Assembly (NCBI RefSeq): GCF_000013705.1
Contig: NC_007947.1
Span: forward strand, 2,852,001 to 2,916,000
Source: Methylobacillus flagellatus KT
GTDB lineage: Bacteria; Pseudomonadota; Gammaproteobacteria; Burkholderiales; Methylophilaceae
Direction: 5' to 3'
Length of the DNA: 64,000 bases
This document shows positions 63,107-64,000 of this stretch, piece by piece; within the stretch, counting starts at the first letter, position 1, and each line of letters starts with the position of its first letter. Both the position numbers and the translations under genes were made by a program. The notes beneath the pieces are model-generated. The model did no database searches, was not told the DNA's origin, and saw nothing but the letters and a program-made list of their open reading frames with translations.

Positions 63107-64000
63107 CAGCCGACCTTTCCTGTCCCGCAAATACCGCTTTATGAAGGTTCATAAAGCCGTTAAAAAACAAATTGGCTACACATGCCCGCCCAAGCGATAA
63201 AAAACGCGCTACGGGCCTTAAATCGATCAGCAGGGTTTTGTGCAGCCACCGGCCCAGGCGACCTATCCGTGGCGCTTTAAATATTTCGGGCTGAGATTCC
63301 ACCGTTGCGCCCGCCGCTGGCTGGCCTTCCTGGCTGGCTGCATGCCAGGCCATCACACCGGCAATGGCCGAATCGCCGTGCCGGTATCCGCCATCCGTGC
63401 CTTTGTCGCGCCCGTCGTCCATCTTGGGCCTGCCAGCCTGGAGAATCACACGGCGATGGTCGGTAATGACATCCTCACCGCCGACCACCGTGATCGCCTT
63501 GGCCTCATAAGCAGATTTGTAACGAGGGAACCATTCGGCGTACCAGGAAGCGGTAGCCATGACACAAGTGATGCGATATTCACCGTAGCGCTGCACGGCA
63601 CCTTCGGCGTGGCTCTGGCCGTTGCCACGTGCATCAAAAGAGGCGTGCTGGAAGTGCGGGATGTTGTCCAGGATGTAATCGCGGATCAGCGCCTGCACAT
63701 CGAACGGCAAGTTGCGCAGGCTCAGCTCGAAAGCCGTCGTCCATTCACTGGCGCTTTTCTCCTGAAGCACCCAGATCACGGACAAGTCGCCGGACCGGCC
63801 GAAATCCTGGCCATACACCGAGCGCTTGCCGTGGTCCATGTTGTCGATCACCGGCTTCAGCACCTCCTTGCACCAGCGCTCGGTCTCGACCAGGCGATTC
63901 GGGTCGGTGACGTAAGCCTCGCCCTTGGCCAGGCTCAAGCGGGGAATGCTGTCGTCCTGGCATTGCTCCACCAGGAAGCGCGGCATATAGAGGCCGCTGC
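63093..64000 (-). CDS. Terminase large subunit, C-terminal part (5' end beyond the window)
   Basis: The frame is open at the right window edge; only about 300 C-terminal residues are visible. The RuvC-like nuclease domain is recognisable: YGQDFGRSGDLSVIWVLQEK with the first metal-binding Asp, FDARGNGQSHAEGAVQRYGE with the second acidic site, and RYKSAYEAKAITVVGGEDVI with DGGYRHGDSAIAGVMAW, the third. PRFLVEQCQDDSIPRLSLAK resembles Mu gp28-like terminases. The ATPase half must lie to the right of 64000. It packages DNA into the prohead and precedes the portal gene with a 14-base overlap. Confidence 0.87.
   Translation of the reverse strand, partial: SGLYMPRFLVEQCQDDSIPRLSLAKGEAYVTDPNRLVETERWCKEVLKPVIDNMDHGKRSVYGQDFGRSGDLSVIWVLQEKSASEWTTAFELSLRNLPFDVQALIRDYILDNIPHFQHASFDARGNGQSHAEGAVQRYGEYRITCVMATASWYAEWFPRYKSAYEAKAITVVGGEDVITDHRRVILQAGRPKMDDGRDKGTDGGYRHGDSAIAGVMAWHAASQEGQPAAGATVESQPEIFKAPRIGRLGRWLHKTLLIDLRPVARFLSLGRACVANLFFNGFMNLHKAVFAGQERSADGLV

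Larger units (their letters stand above)
42546..64000 (-). mobile_element. Prophage structural region (siphovirus-type), cut by the right window edge
   Basis: All genes from the Dam-type methylase to the right edge run on the minus strand in virion-assembly order: terminase, portal, head, connector, tail tube, chaperones, tape measure, tip and fibre. Most neighbours abut or overlap by 4 bases. The tail module is lambda/siphovirus-like; the head module (MuF protein, gpT-like capsid fused to a protease) resembles Mu-like or D3112/B3-like phages. The left boundary falls between the sigma gene and 42546; no attachment repeat or terminal sequence could be proved. No integrase, transposase, lysis or repressor gene is in view. 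Confidence 0.9.

Overview
The window reads as bacterial chromosome of moderately high GC with dense, operon-like gene packing. It looks like a betaproteobacterium, and the gene content would fit a methylotroph of the Methylophilaceae (Methylobacillus-like). That placement is inference from protein style and neighbourhoods; no taxonomic marker such as rRNA is present. It splits into about 42.4 kb of host DNA and, from about 42.5 kb to the right edge, the structural half of a tailed prophage lying entirely on the minus strand.

Layout. 1-6.1 kb: surface-glycan genes (hexapeptide acyltransferase running in from the left, FkbM methyltransferase, a frameshifted methyltransferase pseudogene, a 1177-residue multi-domain glycosyltransferase). 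6.2-11.3 kb: CsbD stress protein, PLP desulfhydrase-family enzyme, an OprC/NosA-type TonB copper receptor with a perfect 21-bp palindrome upstream, tRNA-Gly(CCC), MFS transporter. 11.6-17.4 kb: an apparently complete DSF (diffusible signal factor) quorum-sensing locus, with RpfG (REC-HD-GYP), RpfC (membrane hybrid kinase) and convergent RpfF (synthase carrying both catalytic Glu), next to a divergent FadL-type fatty-acid porin. 17.4-21.4 kb: DUF2171 protein, tandem-Usp protein and a P2-type cation ATPase. 21.6-26.1 kb: cofactor operon thiD-thiE-hemL-(P-loop kinase)-hemE. 26.2-34.9 kb: BON-LysM protein, small lipoprotein, SDR, priA, argS, SPOR-domain protein, dsbA, second SDR.

34.9-42.3 kb holds the most striking host locus, all on the minus strand: FecI-type ECF sigma, FecR-type sensor, a large TonB receptor with the STN signalling domain, a secreted protein with a TbpB/hemophilin-like C-terminal barrel, and a Slam (DUF560) outer-membrane translocator. 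This looks like a Slam-exported hemophore/metallophore uptake system under cell-surface signalling. A UUCG-capped terminator hairpin sits between the exported protein and its Slam, and a Fur-box-like site lies upstream of the sigma gene.

42.5-64 kb is a siphovirus-type prophage module in packaging-to-tail order from right to left: terminase large subunit (cut by the window edge), portal, a polysaccharide-deacetylase-like protein, MuF-type head protein, a protease-capsid fusion, head-tail connectors, tail tube, tail chaperones joined by a probable -1 frameshift on A AAA AAC, tape measure, tail tip proteins, NlpC/P60 peptidase, J-like receptor-binding protein, small tail-end proteins and a Dam-type methylase. 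No lysis, integrase or regulatory genes are visible, so the other half must lie beyond the right edge. I see no CRISPR array, IS element or rRNA.
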